Notes: generated from the sequence alone by a model not told the origin. A DNA stretch of 22,621 bases from Collinsella aerofaciens (GCA_030841765.1 JAUUSS010000029.1:1-22621); one strand, 5' to 3'. Positions 1 to 8,307 are shown, counted from the first letter of the stretch. Translations and numbers: made by a program.

Positions 1-1
1 C

Positions 2-76
2 GGCATAGACCTTCTGGTCATGCCGTCCTCTTTGAATGACAAGTTGTCGCTCTGGTGGGCGCGCAGCGTCAACTAG
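2..76 (+). CDS. C-terminal end of an unidentified gene (partial)
   Basis: An open frame enters from the left edge and ends at a TAG at 74-76, giving 24 residues that finish in LSLWWARSVN. Third codon positions are strongly G/C (20 of 24), as in the real genes of this window, and the other plus frames hit stops early. The stop touches the perfect hairpin at 76-103, which would end this transcript and that of the facing gene at 108. The fragment is too short to assign a family, and a chance open frame remains possible. Confidence 0.45.
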   Translation, partial: GIDLLVMPSSLNDKLSLWWARSVN

Positions 77-103
77 TTACGCGGTTTGGTAAAACCGCGT
101 AAC
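76..103. terminator. Perfect hairpin between convergent stops
   Basis: GTTACGCGGTTT and AAACCGCGTAAC form a perfect 12-bp stem with a 4-base loop. It sits between a plus-strand stop at 76 and the minus-strand stop at 108. There is no T-run on either side, so it is either a U-less bidirectional terminator or a 3'-end stabilising hairpin. Confidence 0.6.
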
Positions 104-107
104 CCAA

Positions 108-1019
108 CTAGAAGCGGTTACCGCGGAAGCCGCCGCCGTTGCGGCCGCCACGGTCGCCACCACGACCGCCGCGGTCGTTACCACGGTTGCCGCCAAAGCC
201 GCCACGGTTGCCGCCGCGGTCGCCATAGCCACCACGGTTGCCGCCAAAGCCGCCGCGACCGCCACGGTCGCCGCCACGGTCACCAAAACCGCCACGGCCG
301 CCACGATCGCCACCGCGACCGCCGCGGTCGCCACCACGGCCACCACGATCGCCAAAGCCGCCGCGGCCGCCACGGTCGCCGCCACGGCCACCACGGTCGT
401 CACGGCCGCCGCGAGGACCGCGATCCTCGTCCAGGCCCATGGCGACGAGCGGAGCGATAACCTTATCGAGAGCGGCCATCAGCTCGGTGGCCTCCTCGTA
501 AGAAAGCTCGGGCAGGAGCTTCTCCTTCTTGTTGGCAAGCTCGACCAGGCCCTCAGCGGCATCCTCGGCAGCGAAGACAACGATCTTGCGCATATCGCCC
601 TCGGCGTCATCGATGCGGCCGACCAGATCGGCAGCCTCGGCCTCGGCCATCAGGCCATCGAGCTCACGAAGGCGCATGCCCAGCAGGTCGGACATTTCCT
701 TCTGCTCCATCTTGGGCTTGAGGTCAAGAAGCTTGATGGCGCGCTCGATGTTCGCCATGCGCTCGGCCTTGGCCTCCTCCTCCTTGGAAATAGCAAAGCG
801 ACGGCTACGCAGCAGGCGGGCGGCCTTCTGCATCTTGTCCATCAGCTCTTCGTCATCGTAATCAAAGGCGGCCTCGACAACCTCGGCCTCCTCCTCGGCG
901 GAAACCTCGTCAGCAGCCTCAACCTCGGCAGCTTCGGTCTCCACGGTCTCGACTGCCTCAACCTCGGCAGCCACGGTCTCGTTCTCGGTCTCGTTCATGA
1001 TCTCTTCGTTCTCGGACAT
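108..1019 (-). CDS. Acidic, MarR-like winged-helix protein with RGG-repeat tail
   Basis: 303 residues in three parts. Residues 1-60 are very acidic (Glu/Ala/Val-rich, probably disordered). Residues about 62-193 read like a MarR-family winged helix: an AIKLLDLKPKMEQKEMSDLL helix-turn-helix, a recognition-type helix MRLRELDGLMAEAEAADLV, a wing ending DMRKIVVF, and C-terminal helices like the MarR dimerisation helices. Residues 199-303 are Arg/Gly/Asp repeats (GGDRGGRGG, GGFGDRGG, GGNRGG), a tail type known for binding RNA and promoting condensates. The start is set by AAGGAG 6 bases before the ATG. No MarR regulator with such a tail is familiar to me; the domain call rests on reading the residues, not on a profile search. 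It may act on DNA, RNA or both. Its leader (1020-1171) has only short GC hairpins and no clear promoter. Confidence 0.75.
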   Translation of the reverse strand: MSENEEIMNETENETVAAEVEAVETVETEAAEVEAADEVSAEEEAEVVEAAFDYDDEELMDKMQKAARLLRSRRFAISKEEEAKAERMANIERAIKLLDLKPKMEQKEMSDLLGMRLRELDGLMAEAEAADLVGRIDDAEGDMRKIVVFAAEDAAEGLVELANKKEKLLPELSYEEATELMAALDKVIAPLVAMGLDEDRGPRGGRDDRGGRGGDRGGRGGFGDRGGRGGDRGGRGGDRGGRGGFGDRGGDRGGRGGFGGNRGGYGDRGGNRGGFGGNRGNDRGGRGGDRGGRNGGGFRGNRF

Positions 1020-1171
1020 GAGACTCCTTCTTGGCCCTCTCGGGCATCATCGCCCCATTCGCGGGGCCCGTCGCGCACTCTTTGCGCTTTAAACATTCAT
1101 GCCTCTCGGCAAAACGTCCATTAGTTTATGGTGTCGCCATCCAATCTAGCTGCAGAATCTATGTGCACACA

Positions 1172-2587
1172 TTAATGCGACATGTGCGACTCGCGACGAG
1201 CGTACACCAGCGACGCCACGAACCCGACCACCGCAATCACAGCCGCCACGCGCACGGCAGCTGCAAATCCAATCGCCTGGGCAACGTCGGTCGCAACGCC
1301 AGCCGCACCGGCAGTCGCCGCAGAACTTGAGAGCAGGCCGATAAACAGGGACGGGCCAAACGATGCGGCAATCATGTTCCACGTGTTGAGCAATGCCGTT
1401 CCGTGGGGATGCTCAGCGGCAGGCAGCGTCTCCAAGCCGGCCGTTTGCGAGGGGCTCAACACCAAACCAACTCCGGCATACACCACAACGGTCACCGCCA
1501 CGACGACGCCGATGTTCATGCTTGCCGCCGTCATCGAGATGGCAGTCTGCCCCACGGCAATCAGGGCAAAGCCGACCGGCAGCAGCGGCCATGCGCCACG
1601 GGCGTCCATCACGCGTCCGCCCACAATCGAGGTCACGGCGTTGCAGGCAATTGCCGGCAAAATGAGCAGGCCCGCAACAAGTGCGGTCATGCCGTATGCG
1701 CCCTCAAAATAGAGCGGCAACAAAACGCTCATCGAGAACGTCGTCATCATCGACACCACCACAAGCAGACACGCAGGCCAAAAACGAACGCTCGCCATGG
1801 GACGCACGTTAAGCACCGGATGCTCGAGCTTGAGCTGGCGGGCCGCAAACAGGCCGAGCAGCACAACGGCAGCGAAAAGCGTCACGATACCGGTAATCAG
1901 ATTGGTCGAGAACTCGCCTACGGAATACACAAATGCCGTAATACCGGCGGCGAGCAAAACAACCGACAGAATATCAAGCGTGGCGTTCGAACGCTCTCCG
2001 ACATTCTGAACAAGCTTTACGCCCGCCGCAGCGACCACAATGCCGCCCACCAGCGGCACTACGAACACCGCCCTCCAGCCAAACAACGTGCACATAAGAC
2101 CGCTGATCACGGGTCCAAACGCCGGCCCCAGCGTAATGCAGGCACCGCCCAGGCTCAGATACAGACCAAGCTTCTCGCGCGGGGCGCAAGACAGCACCAC
2201 GTTCATCATGAGCGGGAACAAAATGCCCGATCCTGCAGCCTGCAAAATACGGCTTGGCAGCAAAACGCTAAATGACGGAGCGAACAGGCACAGGACTTCG
2301 CCGGCGACCATGCATCCGCATGCGAAAAACAGCAGCTTGCGCGTCGAGAAACGGCCGGACAGGAAGGCCATGATGGCCGTAAAGATCGACGTCACGATCA
2401 TGTAGCCCGAGACGAGCCACTGTGCCGTGGTGGCACTCACCGAAAAGGCTGCCATAATGTCGTGCAACGCCACGTTAATGATGTTCTCGTTAAACGCGGC
2501 AACAAAGGCTGCAATATACATTACGACGAGAATCGCCGCAGAGGCCGATGGCGTTACTTGAACTTTTTGCTGAGATTTGCTCCCCAT
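1172..2587 (-). CDS. MFS multidrug exporter, DHA2 (EmrB/QacA) type
   Basis: 471 residues, mostly hydrophobic, the usual length for 14-TM drug:proton antiporters of the DHA2 branch. Visible family marks are WLVSGYMIV in the second helix region, a motif A-like loop LSGRFSTRKLL, the RILQAAGSGILFPL segment, and a motif C-like ITLGPAFGPVISG. It should export small molecules across the cytoplasmic membrane using the proton gradient; the substrate cannot be read. The open frame runs on to 3022, but the start is ATG at 2587, which has AGGAAGG 6 bases upstream and gives the normal N-terminus MGSKSQQ; the extension would overlap the deformylase gene. It is divergent from the deformylase/LysR pair, and its leader carries two inverted repeats. 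Confidence 0.88.
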   Translation of the reverse strand: MGSKSQQKVQVTPSASAAILVVMYIAAFVAAFNENIINVALHDIMAAFSVSATTAQWLVSGYMIVTSIFTAIMAFLSGRFSTRKLLFFACGCMVAGEVLCLFAPSFSVLLPSRILQAAGSGILFPLMMNVVLSCAPREKLGLYLSLGGACITLGPAFGPVISGLMCTLFGWRAVFVVPLVGGIVVAAAGVKLVQNVGERSNATLDILSVVLLAAGITAFVYSVGEFSTNLITGIVTLFAAVVLLGLFAARQLKLEHPVLNVRPMASVRFWPACLLVVVSMMTTFSMSVLLPLYFEGAYGMTALVAGLLILPAIACNAVTSIVGGRVMDARGAWPLLPVGFALIAVGQTAISMTAASMNIGVVVAVTVVVYAGVGLVLSPSQTAGLETLPAAEHPHGTALLNTWNMIAASFGPSLFIGLLSSSAATAGAAGVATDVAQAIGFAAAVRVAAVIAVVGFVASLVYARRESHMSH

Positions 2588-2634
2588 GCATTTCCTTCCT
2601 CTTGAAACGACAGTCGCATCGCCCCAGAGGAACA

Positions 2635-2693
2635 GTCCAGGGCGAAAAATGAGCCCTAGACTTACGCCAGACGCCGTACACGACGAGTCTGGC
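2635..2693. promoter_or_regulatory. Two inverted repeats in the MFS leader
   Basis: GTCCAGGGC at 2635-2643 pairs with GCCCTAGAC at 2653-2661 (one mismatch). GCCAGAC at 2666-2672 pairs with GTCTGGC at 2687-2693 over a 14-base gap. Both lie 50-110 bases upstream of the MFS start, where operators or leader hairpins for drug-responsive control would be expected. No binding protein is known; the LysR regulator at 3240 is the nearest candidate. Confidence 0.3.
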
Positions 2694-2728
2694 AACATGG
2701 TCCAACATCGAAAGATTGTAACGCGGAC

Positions 2729-2754
2729 GCGCGGCTTTCCTTCCGCGCTATTAT
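2729..2754 (+). promoter_or_regulatory. GC hairpin followed by a -10-like TATTAT
   Basis: GCGCGG (2729-2734) and CCGCGC (2743-2748) flank an 8-base loop, and TATTAT (2749-2754) follows, about 38 bases before the deformylase start. The TATTAT could be its -10 element, but I see no good -35; the hairpin followed by an A/T run could instead be an attenuator. Confidence 0.3.
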
Positions 2755-2792
2755 TAAAAGTCCACGAAAGCATGAGACATGAGGAGCCCGCC

Positions 2793-3203
2793 ATGATTAA
2801 GCCCATCATGAAATCCGAGTTCTTTTTACGCCTGCCTTCCGAAGACGCGGGACCCGACGACGCCGTGATCGGGCAAGACCTCCTGGATACGCTCCACGAG
2901 CATGAGCACGAGTGCGTGGGCCTCGCCGCCAACATGATCGGCGTGCGCAAACGCATCATCTGCGTAAAGGACGGCAACAGGGCGCTCCTGATGTACAACC
3001 CGCAAATTCTTGAGCAGGTCAATGCCTATCAAACGAGCGAAGGATGCCTCTCGCTGATCGGCGAGCGTCCCTGTACCCGCTATCGCCGCATTAAGGTTGA
3101 GTATTTGGACGAGAACTTCGTCCACCGCATCAAAAACTTCTCGGGCTACACCGCCGAGATCATCCAGCACGAAATCGACCACTGCAACGGCGTCGTGGTT
3201 TAG
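2793..3203 (+). CDS. Short peptide deformylase-like metallohydrolase
   Basis: 136 residues with the three deformylase motifs: CVGLAANMIG (41-50), EGCLS (83-87, metal ligand Cys85) and QHEIDH (125-130, metal ligands His126 and His130, catalytic Glu127). Canonical deformylases remove the N-formyl group from nascent proteins in the cytoplasm. Here the glutamine of motif 1 (GLAAPQ), which helps stabilise the transition state, is Met48, and the protein is shorter than the roughly 165-190 residues of housekeeping enzymes. From memory this is a recurring short branch in Gram-positives whose substrate is unclear. The start is ATG at 2793 with GAGGAG 6 bases upstream. It is not beside fmt, so a housekeeping def gene probably lies elsewhere. 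A LysR gene follows after 36 bases, probably co-transcribed. Confidence 0.85.
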   Translation: MIKPIMKSEFFLRLPSEDAGPDDAVIGQDLLDTLHEHEHECVGLAANMIGVRKRIICVKDGNRALLMYNPQILEQVNAYQTSEGCLSLIGERPCTRYRRIKVEYLDENFVHRIKNFSGYTAEIIQHEIDHCNGVVV

Positions 3204-3239
3204 GCCACCCGCCAAAATGAGGGTACCGGAGGCCTCCCT

Positions 3240-4163
3240 ATGGATATCAGCCGCTTTGGCGAATTCGCCATCTTAGCGCAGTCACGCACGTTTCTTGATG
3301 CGGCGGAACTGCTTTTCATGTCGCAATCAACCCTCTCCAAGCACATCATGGCAATGGAGCACGAACTCGGCTGCAAGCTCATCGATCGAAGCCAGCGCCA
3401 CGTAACACTCACCGCGCAAGGCGAAGCGCTCCTCCCCTATGCGCAAAAAATTGCGACGCTTCAGCATCGCTATCTTGCCGCCATTCAAATAGGTGCAGGT
3501 GAGCCGCTCGAGCACCTCACCGTAGGTTCTATCCCCATTATGGCCCCTTATGGGATTACGGACGCCGTCATCGATTTTCAGCAGGCGAACCCCTCATATT
3601 CTGTCGAGCTCATCGAAGGCGAGGGCGACACACTCAAGCGCATGCTCCTGCACGAGGACATTGACCTGGCCTTCATCCGTGACAGCGGCGCCATCGAGCC
3701 GGAGTTCAAAAAGATTCCCTTTACGACCGACCGGCTCGTGGCCGTCCTTCCGCTCGACCATCCACTCGCCGAACGTGACACCGTCGAGATAGACGACCTT
3801 ATCGACGAGAATTTCCTCATGCTTCCCCAAGGCTCGTTCGTAAGCGAGCTCATCCTTTCCCTTTGTCGCGAAGCTGGATTTGGCCCACGTGTTACGTTCA
3901 CCGGCAAACGAGCCGAGAACATCATCTCTCTTGTCGCACGCGGCGCCGGTGTCTCATTCCTCATGCGCAAGCCGGCGGAATCGCTTACCAGCGGAAAGGT
4001 AGCCTTGGTGCCGCTTGAGCCCGCGACGACCTCCGAGGTCAGGCTCTACCTCAAGCGGAACGCCGCGCACTCGCAGGCGGTCGTCTCGTTCATTGGCTTC
4101 CTCCCCTACCGTCAGCTCCTGCAGGGCGACCGTGCGTCTTCCATCGCGGCACGACCGTCATAA
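3240..4163 (+). CDS. LysR-family transcriptional regulator
   Basis: 307 residues, the normal LysR length. The N-terminal winged helix (about 1-60) has the typical FLDAAELLFMSQSTLSKHI and LGCKLIDR segments; a linker helix and a periplasmic-binding-protein-like effector domain (about 90-295) follow. The ATG at 3240 has GGAGG (3228-3232) 7 bases upstream. It lies 36 bases after the deformylase-like gene on the same strand. The target and inducer are not readable. Candidates are the divergent MFS exporter and the downstream minus-strand catabolic operon, whose promoter carries a T-N11-A palindrome. A hairpin at 4226 ends the transcript. Confidence 0.9.
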   Translation: MDISRFGEFAILAQSRTFLDAAELLFMSQSTLSKHIMAMEHELGCKLIDRSQRHVTLTAQGEALLPYAQKIATLQHRYLAAIQIGAGEPLEHLTVGSIPIMAPYGITDAVIDFQQANPSYSVELIEGEGDTLKRMLLHEDIDLAFIRDSGAIEPEFKKIPFTTDRLVAVLPLDHPLAERDTVEIDDLIDENFLMLPQGSFVSELILSLCREAGFGPRVTFTGKRAENIISLVARGAGVSFLMRKPAESLTSGKVALVPLEPATTSEVRLYLKRNAAHSQAVVSFIGFLPYRQLLQGDRASSIAARPS

Positions 4164-4225
4164 TCCCCGCTGCTCCACAACCGCAGACTTGTGACCGCAA
4201 ACACGATGACAGCGGCACGAAACAC

Positions 4226-4266
4226 AAATATGCCTCGGGCAGCACGTCGCCGTCCGAGGCATATTT
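4226..4266. terminator. Bidirectional hairpin terminator
   Basis: AAATATGCCTCGG and CCGAGGCATATTT form a perfect 13-bp stem around a roughly 15-base loop. It lies between the convergent LysR gene and the PTS gene, with A/T-rich stem bases giving a U-rich end in both directions. Confidence 0.8.
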
Positions 4267-4286
4267 AATCAAAGTGCGCAGAAAGA

Positions 4287-5729
4287 CTAGTCCACCGAGA
4301 TGTTGAGTGCCTTACCGCCCTCGTCCTTCTTGGTACCGATCACCATAGCGGCGACAAGAGCCAGAACGAAAGCGACCACACCGGAGATGACAAGGCCGAT
4401 AAAGCCCGTGTCGATGCCGGCAGGGTTAATAAAGCTCGGGAAACCGAGCGGGCCGGAGGCGCCGAAGGCATAGAGCTTGGCACCCATGAGGCCGGCAATG
4501 GCGCCGCCTACACCAGCGGAAATAAAGGTTGCCCACATAAGGCGCTTACGCGGCAGCAAGATGGCGTAAAGCGCAGGCTCGTTGACACCGAAAATCGAAG
4601 AGACAAGGGCGGGAATGTTGACGGCAGCATTTTCCTCGGAGTCCTTGGTTCGGATGATCATGCCAAGCACAGCGCCGGCGATGGCACAACCGCCTGCATA
4701 CACGAGCGGGTTAATGAGGTCATAGCCGTAGGTTGCGACATCGAGGAACCACAACGGGATGATGCCCCAGTGCAGGCCGAACATGACGAGCAGGCTCCAG
4801 AACGTGCCGATGACGAAGCCGGCGATGGCGGGTTGGAAGTTGATGAGCATCAGAATGATCTGGGCAACGATGTTGGAGAGGACCGTCATGACCGGACCGA
4901 CCACAAGCAGGCCAAGGATGCCGCAAATGAGGAGCGTCAGGATGTTGGAGAAGAACGAGCTCACAAGCGCGGGCAGCGCGTTAGAAAGGGCCTTGTGCAC
5001 CTTGGAGGCAATCCAGACGATAAAGATCGCAGGCAGAATCGTCGATGAGTAATTCTGCATGATCAGCGGGATGCCAAAAATATCACCGTAGACATTGGAC
5101 TCGAAGACCGTACCGGCGCCGAGCGTGTAGAGCGGATCTCCGCCCATAAGGGCAACGAGCGTCGGATAGACGAGGATACCGCCGAGCGCCATTCCCATAA
5201 CGGGCTTAAGTCCGAACTTCTTGGCCGACGTCCAGCCAATGATTAGCGGAAAGTAATAGAAGACCGAATCTCCGATTGCCGAGAGCGTCACATACGTATT
5301 GCTGTCCTTGGCAAGCCAACCGGCAACCGTGCAGAGCGCGAGCATCGACTTGATAAAGCCACCGGCCATAAGCACGCCAAGAACCGGTTGCAGAATCTCG
5401 GAGATGATGGCCAGCAGACGCGAGAATGGATCGCCCTTTTTGACGTCGTCGCCTTCATCGATATCGAGTGCGGGTTTGGAGTCGAACCCGCCAATCTGAA
5501 CAAGGTCGTTGTAGACGGCCTCGACAGTGGCACCAATCACGACCTGATACTGTCCGCCGGCCTGGATGACGTCAACGACGCCCTTCGTCGCCTTAAGCTC
5601 ATTGGTCTGGGCGAGCGATTCATCCTTGAGGTGGAAGCGGAGACGCGTAATGCAGTGGCTCACGTCTAACACATTGTCTCGACCACCGACCTTTGTGATG
5701 ATTTCATCGCAAAGCTTCTGGTATTTCAT
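4287..5729 (-). CDS. PTS beta-glucoside-type EIIBC permease
   Basis: 480 residues. The N-terminal EIIB domain (about 1-85) has the phosphorylatable Cys26 in DVSHCITRLRF. The EIIC domain (about 105-470) is a multi-span membrane protein with the family segment GVNEPALYAILLPRKR. It imports a sugar or glycoside from outside with phosphorylation. Unlike BglF-type proteins that carry a C-terminal EIIA, it stops after EIIC, so EIIA must come from another gene. The start is ATG at 5729 with AAGGAG 6 bases upstream; ATGs further up in the same frame are weaker. It is the last gene of the amidohydrolase/ceramidase-fold operon but is separated from the previous stop by 193 bases, in which I see no clear terminator or antiterminator site. 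The sugar cannot be predicted reliably. Confidence 0.9.
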   Translation of the reverse strand: MKYQKLCDEIITKVGGRDNVLDVSHCITRLRFHLKDESLAQTNELKATKGVVDVIQAGGQYQVVIGATVEAVYNDLVQIGGFDSKPALDIDEGDDVKKGDPFSRLLAIISEILQPVLGVLMAGGFIKSMLALCTVAGWLAKDSNTYVTLSAIGDSVFYYFPLIIGWTSAKKFGLKPVMGMALGGILVYPTLVALMGGDPLYTLGAGTVFESNVYGDIFGIPLIMQNYSSTILPAIFIVWIASKVHKALSNALPALVSSFFSNILTLLICGILGLLVVGPVMTVLSNIVAQIILMLINFQPAIAGFVIGTFWSLLVMFGLHWGIIPLWFLDVATYGYDLINPLVYAGGCAIAGAVLGMIIRTKDSEENAAVNIPALVSSIFGVNEPALYAILLPRKRLMWATFISAGVGGAIAGLMGAKLYAFGASGPLGFPSFINPAGIDTGFIGLVISGVVAFVLALVAAMVIGTKKDEGGKALNISVD

Positions 5730-5922
5730 GGAATTCTCCTTTTTCTGAGCGGGGTATAGCATCGATTTCATGCCTCCGTAGTCGACGTGGGAGGGCAAGG
5801 AACCCGCTTCCCCCTTTGAAATCCGCGGACGCACGTACGCCCGGGATGCGAAACGGCAGAGAAGATGGAAGATGCCGATCACATGGCGGCGAGCCTCATT
5901 GGCCCATGTCACGCAATCAGGT

Positions 5923-7041
5923 CTACAAACGCGAATCTGCTGCGCCGAGAAGTCTCGTCGTCTGGCAGAACTTGTCACACAGACGTTCCGGTTCGCCCTG
6001 GGGAATCTGAGTACGCTCGGTCTCAAAGGAGAGGCCGTACTCGCGTGCCGGAAGGAAATACTCGAAATAGCCGTTGGTGTAACCGCAAACTATTCCCTCG
6101 ACCGGGCATTCGCGCTTCATGCGAATACCCAAGTCGCTGCCGAGCTCACTCGGGAACACAAAGAGATGCAGGCCGCCCAAACTGATGACGGCACACTTAA
6201 GCGTGAGCGAAAAGTCGTCATGGGCAACGGTGTGATAGAACGTCTGAGGCTCGATGCGGTCGAGAACGACCTCGCGATCGAGCTTGATCTGGGAAATCGC
6301 CTCGGCAAGACCGGTCGAAACGCGCTCGACCTCGGGAATGCCGCGTCCCTGGCGAAAATTGCGGTCGCTACAGTCGCCAGCAGCACCGACGACCATGGCC
6401 GGATAGTAACCAAGACTCTGAGCGAGCTTTTTGCCGGTGAGACCGGCGAGTTCGCTCGTGAGCTCCGTGCAGTCGGGTCCGACGCAAGCGGAATGCACCG
6501 CCCAGTTCACAAAGCCCGCAAATGGCTTGCCTTCGGTATCGAAGAACGATACGACAATGACCTCATTGTCGGCGAGTTCACCTGGGATGATGCGGTTGTC
6601 GTAGAAACCGGTGATGACCCGCTTGCCCAAGCGACAAATCGCGGGCTGTGCGTTGGCGCGGCACTCCTCAAAGCATTGGCAAATGGTATCGAGGAACCAG
6701 CGGTAGTAGTTCTCGTCGAATTTTCCCGTCCACCAGCTGCGGTGGTAAGCGACGATTGAAGTATGGTCGTGCGTCGCCGAGAGCAGGACGCAATCACGGT
6801 CAATGCCGTAGCGCTCGGCGAGCATTGTCTTGACTTCCTCGGCCATGCTTTCCTCGAACTCGAGGACATCGGCATTAAAGAGAAACACTTCACGTTCGCC
6901 TTGCTGGAAGAGAATGGCGTTGGCGAAGACGTCGTCATGGACGCCCGTCGCAGGTTCAAGACGGTTGGGAAGATTGCGGTAGCCAATCAGGTAGATGTCG
7001 CCCTGTGGGGTGATTTTGCGGCGCGCGTGTCCAATGTTCAT
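5923..7041 (-). CDS. Neutral/alkaline ceramidase-fold hydrolase (A)
   Basis: 372 residues without signal peptide, so probably cytoplasmic. It follows the order of the neutral ceramidase N-terminal catalytic domain: the start GHARRKITPQGDIYLIGY, then SATHDHTS (88-95, like the family's SATHTHSG zinc site), WAVHSACVG (180-188, second zinc-histidine region, His183) and GAAGDCSDRN (219-228, like GDxSPN, with Ser225 at the nucleophile position). Ceramidases cleave the amide of N-acyl sphingosine. This protein is about half their length and lacks the C-terminal Ig-like domain and secretion signal, so an intracellular amide or ester of a small imported compound is more likely. Start: ATG 7041 with GAAGGAGAA upstream; 18 bases separate it from the previous gene. 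The final 20 or so residues do not look conserved. Confidence 0.75.
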   Translation of the reverse strand: MNIGHARRKITPQGDIYLIGYRNLPNRLEPATGVHDDVFANAILFQQGEREVFLFNADVLEFEESMAEEVKTMLAERYGIDRDCVLLSATHDHTSIVAYHRSWWTGKFDENYYRWFLDTICQCFEECRANAQPAICRLGKRVITGFYDNRIIPGELADNEVIVVSFFDTEGKPFAGFVNWAVHSACVGPDCTELTSELAGLTGKKLAQSLGYYPAMVVGAAGDCSDRNFRQGRGIPEVERVSTGLAEAISQIKLDREVVLDRIEPQTFYHTVAHDDFSLTLKCAVISLGGLHLFVFPSELGSDLGIRMKRECPVEGIVCGYTNGYFEYFLPAREYGLSFETERTQIPQGEPERLCDKFCQTTRLLGAADSRL

Positions 7042-7059
7042 GCACGTTCTCCTTCTGTG

Positions 7060-8307
7060 TCACGCCGCATTCAAGGCGGCAATGATGATTTCGACGAGGC
7101 GCTCATGGGATCCGGCGGCAAAACCGGAGTTCATGGCCTCATAGGTGATCTTTTCGTACGCGTCGGGAGCCGGTAGGTACTTCTGTCCGCCGTTGACGAG
7201 CGTGGCAAAGAACACAGAGCCGGACCGAGCGGCGCGCACAGTGGCGCCGAATGCACTCGAGACCTCGGGTTGTACGCCGACAAGCTCGACGTTTCCCAGC
7301 CGGAGCAGATAGACCCTCGTGCGCTGCTCGCCAGCGGCATGAAACTCATACGTTCGGTGCGGAGCCAAAGAGTGAAAATCGGCGCGTGTCTGAGCGGGCA
7401 GGAGAACGTCGACCGTGCGGGCATCGATGCCGGTAGCGTCATCCTCACGCGCCATGCGAGCGGTCTCGATTAAAGCATCGCCCAAGGCCTGCCCCTGCTG
7501 GTGCAACATGCGGTATCCGTCCTCATGGGCATCGACCGTCTGCTTAACGCCGGCCGCATCGAACATGACGTTCATGGCGCGCTCCGCCGGACTTTGGTCG
7601 CCCGCGGCGCCTGGCAGCAACAGGGCAACGCCGCCCAGCTCGCGCTCGAGTGACATGGCGGCAAAACCAAAGAGGTCTCCGCTCGCCATGCGCCTCCCCT
7701 CGGAGTCGCGCGACCCGTCGAGCACGGAGGACTGAACGTCCGCCGTCGCGAGCACGGCAACATACTCGCCCCCGGCATCCCTTATGGCGAGTACGGGCAT
7801 CGTGTGGTCGGCAAACCCCCTGGGATTCGAGCCCAACCACCAGCCGGCAGGCGTCTCGATGTCGCGATTAACGTTCACGGGGCATTCGCCCTCCACAGTG
7901 GCGAGAGTGACGGAGCGAATGCCCGCAACAGCGCGCTCGACAGCCGTGCGGGCGGCAGCGACGAGTGCTGCGCGATAGCGCTCGTTGCGATTGCGGGTAG
8001 CATCGTCGGCAAGATGCCCGGGAGTGCGGACGTGAGGCATGGAAAACGTGTGGGTAGGAACCACCCAAGAATAAGCACCGCTGCAATTGGCGGCATCCTC
8101 AACAATCTCACGCAGATCGGCGAGTAGAGCCGGAGCGATCGAGGTGACCTCAAGCGAAAGGACGCAGGCGCGTCGCCCCGTTCCCTCGATGATAAGGGCA
8201 CGGGCGAAGACCTCATGACGGAGTTCGTCGAAACCGTCGAACGGCAACACGTCCCCAAGATCGATGGCCACACGAGCGGCCCCAGCCCTCATCTCTCCTT
8301 CGTCCAT
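7060..8307 (-). CDS. Neutral/alkaline ceramidase-fold hydrolase (B), diverged
   Basis: 415 residues, a distant relative of its downstream neighbour. The same landmarks appear: VVPTHTFSMPH (82-92) at the first zinc-histidine region and PGAAGDQSPAE (232-242) with Ser239 at the nucleophile position. Two differences stand out: the second histidine of the THTH motif is Phe88, and the later AVH-type zinc histidine is replaced by LATADVQSS (186-194, with Asp190 nearest). It may bind metal differently, have another substrate, or be a partner subunit of hydrolase A. No signal peptide is seen. Start: ATG 8307, preceded by GGGGAG at 8 bases; the open frame continues upstream into the amidohydrolase gene but without a start signal. 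It lies 26 bases after the amidohydrolase stop. Confidence 0.7.
   Translation of the reverse strand: MDEGEMRAGAARVAIDLGDVLPFDGFDELRHEVFARALIIEGTGRRACVLSLEVTSIAPALLADLREIVEDAANCSGAYSWVVPTHTFSMPHVRTPGHLADDATRNRNERYRAALVAAARTAVERAVAGIRSVTLATVEGECPVNVNRDIETPAGWWLGSNPRGFADHTMPVLAIRDAGGEYVAVLATADVQSSVLDGSRDSEGRRMASGDLFGFAAMSLERELGGVALLLPGAAGDQSPAERAMNVMFDAAGVKQTVDAHEDGYRMLHQQGQALGDALIETARMAREDDATGIDARTVDVLLPAQTRADFHSLAPHRTYEFHAAGEQRTRVYLLRLGNVELVGVQPEVSSAFGATVRAARSGSVFFATLVNGGQKYLPAPDAYEKITYEAMNSGFAAGSHERLVEIIIAALNAA

Noticed and set aside
111..420. CRISPR or minisatellite array
   Set aside because: The repeats are short, imperfect, in codon register and explained by RGG coding; there are no spacers.
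77..501. Several open frames on both strands over the RGG repeat DNA
   Set aside because: Repetitive GGCGG-type DNA opens several frames; only the minus frame reading Arg-Gly-Gly continues into a structured domain with a start signal.
2588..3022. Upstream extension of the MFS open frame
   Set aside because: It overlaps the deformylase-like gene on the other strand, lacks a ribosome site, and would put a long non-hydrophobic stretch before a normal MFS N-terminus.
5872..6759. 295-codon plus-strand frame over ceramidase-fold gene A
   Set aside because: The minus-strand frame carries the conserved motifs, a ribosome site and operon context; the plus frame has none.
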